Assembly (NCBI RefSeq): GCF_900129195.1
Contig: NZ_FQUY01000026.1
Span: 1 to 33,366, forward strand
Reading direction: 5' to 3'
DNA: 33,366 nt
From: Desulforamulus putei DSM 12395
GTDB taxonomy: Bacteria > Bacillota > Desulfotomaculia > Desulfotomaculales > Desulfotomaculaceae
Shown here in pieces: positions 33,136-33,366 of the stretch. Below the pieces are notes generated by a model. That model saw only the letters and a list, made by a program, of their open reading frames with translations. It had not been told where the DNA came from and did not search any database. The position numbers and the translations under genes were made by a program. Position 1 is the stretch's first letter. Each line of letters opens with the position of its first letter.

Positions 33136-33366
33136 GTGGCCGGCATAGAAAAGGTAAGAATTCTTTTAGTGGATGATGAGGAACGGATCAGGGAAATGAT
33201 CAGGGAATATACCAGTCTGGAGGGATATGATATTGATGAAGCCTCAGACGGAATTGAAGCTTTAAATCTTTTTAAACAACAGAAATATTCATTGGTTATT
33301 CTCGATGTCATGATGCCTAAAATGGATGGCTGGAGCGTATGCAGGGAAATTAGAAAGACCTCCCAG
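33136..33366 (+). CDS. Response regulator receiver domain, 5' fragment (runs off window)
   Basis: Seventy-seven codons are visible. The receiver domain has the acidic pair in LLVDDEERI (residues 12-14), the phosphorylated Asp57 in LVILDVMMPKMDGW, and GYDIDEASDGIEAL. The form suggests an OmpR/PhoB-type regulator, to be confirmed by the output domain to the right. GTG 33136 is taken as start; the ribosome binding site is unclear (GGATCT upstream) and the frame is open further to 33037, so the start is uncertain. Confidence 0.88.
   Translation, partial: MAGIEKVRILLVDDEERIREMIREYTSLEGYDIDEASDGIEALNLFKQQKYSLVILDVMMPKMDGWSVCREIRKTSQ

Noticed and set aside
33084-33311. Minus-strand open frame opposite the response regulator
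   Set aside because: The plus strand clearly encodes a receiver domain; the reverse frame has no family features.
1-33366. CRISPR arrays, tRNA or rRNA genes
   Set aside because: No regularly spaced repeats and no cloverleaf- or rRNA-like sequence was seen by eye; a software scan was not possible.

Overview
The window looks like a chromosome segment of a moderate-GC, low-oxygen Firmicute, most likely Clostridia of the Desulfotomaculum/Peptococcaceae type. This is inferred from gene content and order (comEC, comEA, leuS, rsfS, yqeK, nadD), a T-box leader, Firmicutes-type LexA boxes, and a tungsten-type aldehyde:ferredoxin oxidoreductase. No rRNA, tRNA or CRISPR array was seen.

Region A (1-3.75 kb) is the end of an integrated mobile element. 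It holds a partial DUF6431-like gene, the C-terminal part of an Abi-family defence protein, a divergent-looking recA, and a large serine recombinase. recA and the recombinase are divergent and share about 130 bp containing two LexA boxes that form a perfect 17-bp inverted repeat over both promoters. The recombinase 3' end overlaps the broken end of comEC, so the element appears to have integrated into comEC; the rest of comEC should lie beyond the left edge.

Region B (3.7-14.2 kb, minus strand) is core genome: truncated comEC, a lytic transglycosylase, comEA, a DUF421 membrane protein, leuS, an AMP-dependent acyl-CoA ligase behind a T-box leader, rsfS, yqeK, an RRM protein, nadD and a HIT protein. 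A plus-strand Na+/Ca2+ exchanger-type protein follows.

Region C (15.4-32.6 kb, minus strand) is a sugar-acid catabolic cluster. In transcription order it has an IclR regulator, an SDR dehydrogenase, a zinc alcohol dehydrogenase, TRAP transporter genes dctP-dctQ-dctM, then KDG kinase, KDPG aldolase, a 2-hydroxyacid dehydrogenase, a DapA-family aldolase, a polyferredoxin, AOR, a MoaD/ThiS protein, a second DapA-family aldolase and a frameshifted AEC transporter. The set suggests uptake of a sugar acid by TRAP, conversion to 2-keto-3-deoxygluconate (KDG), and two ways of splitting it: phosphorylated (KdgK-Eda) and non-phosphorylated (DapA-type aldolase, with AOR oxidising the aldehyde and reducing ferredoxin). 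Four 25-bp sites of identical layout (GTTTY-N7-RAAAC-N3-GTTTY) lie upstream of the SDR gene (three) and kdgK (one), and probably bind the IclR protein.

Two insertion sequences have broken this cluster: an IS1380-family element in dctP (5-bp target duplication) and an IS3-family element in the alcohol dehydrogenase (3-bp duplication). Both host genes can be rejoined exactly on paper. With the AEC frameshift, this cluster is probably inactive or recently inactivated in this strain. The right edge holds a decayed IS110-family remnant and the start of a response regulator.
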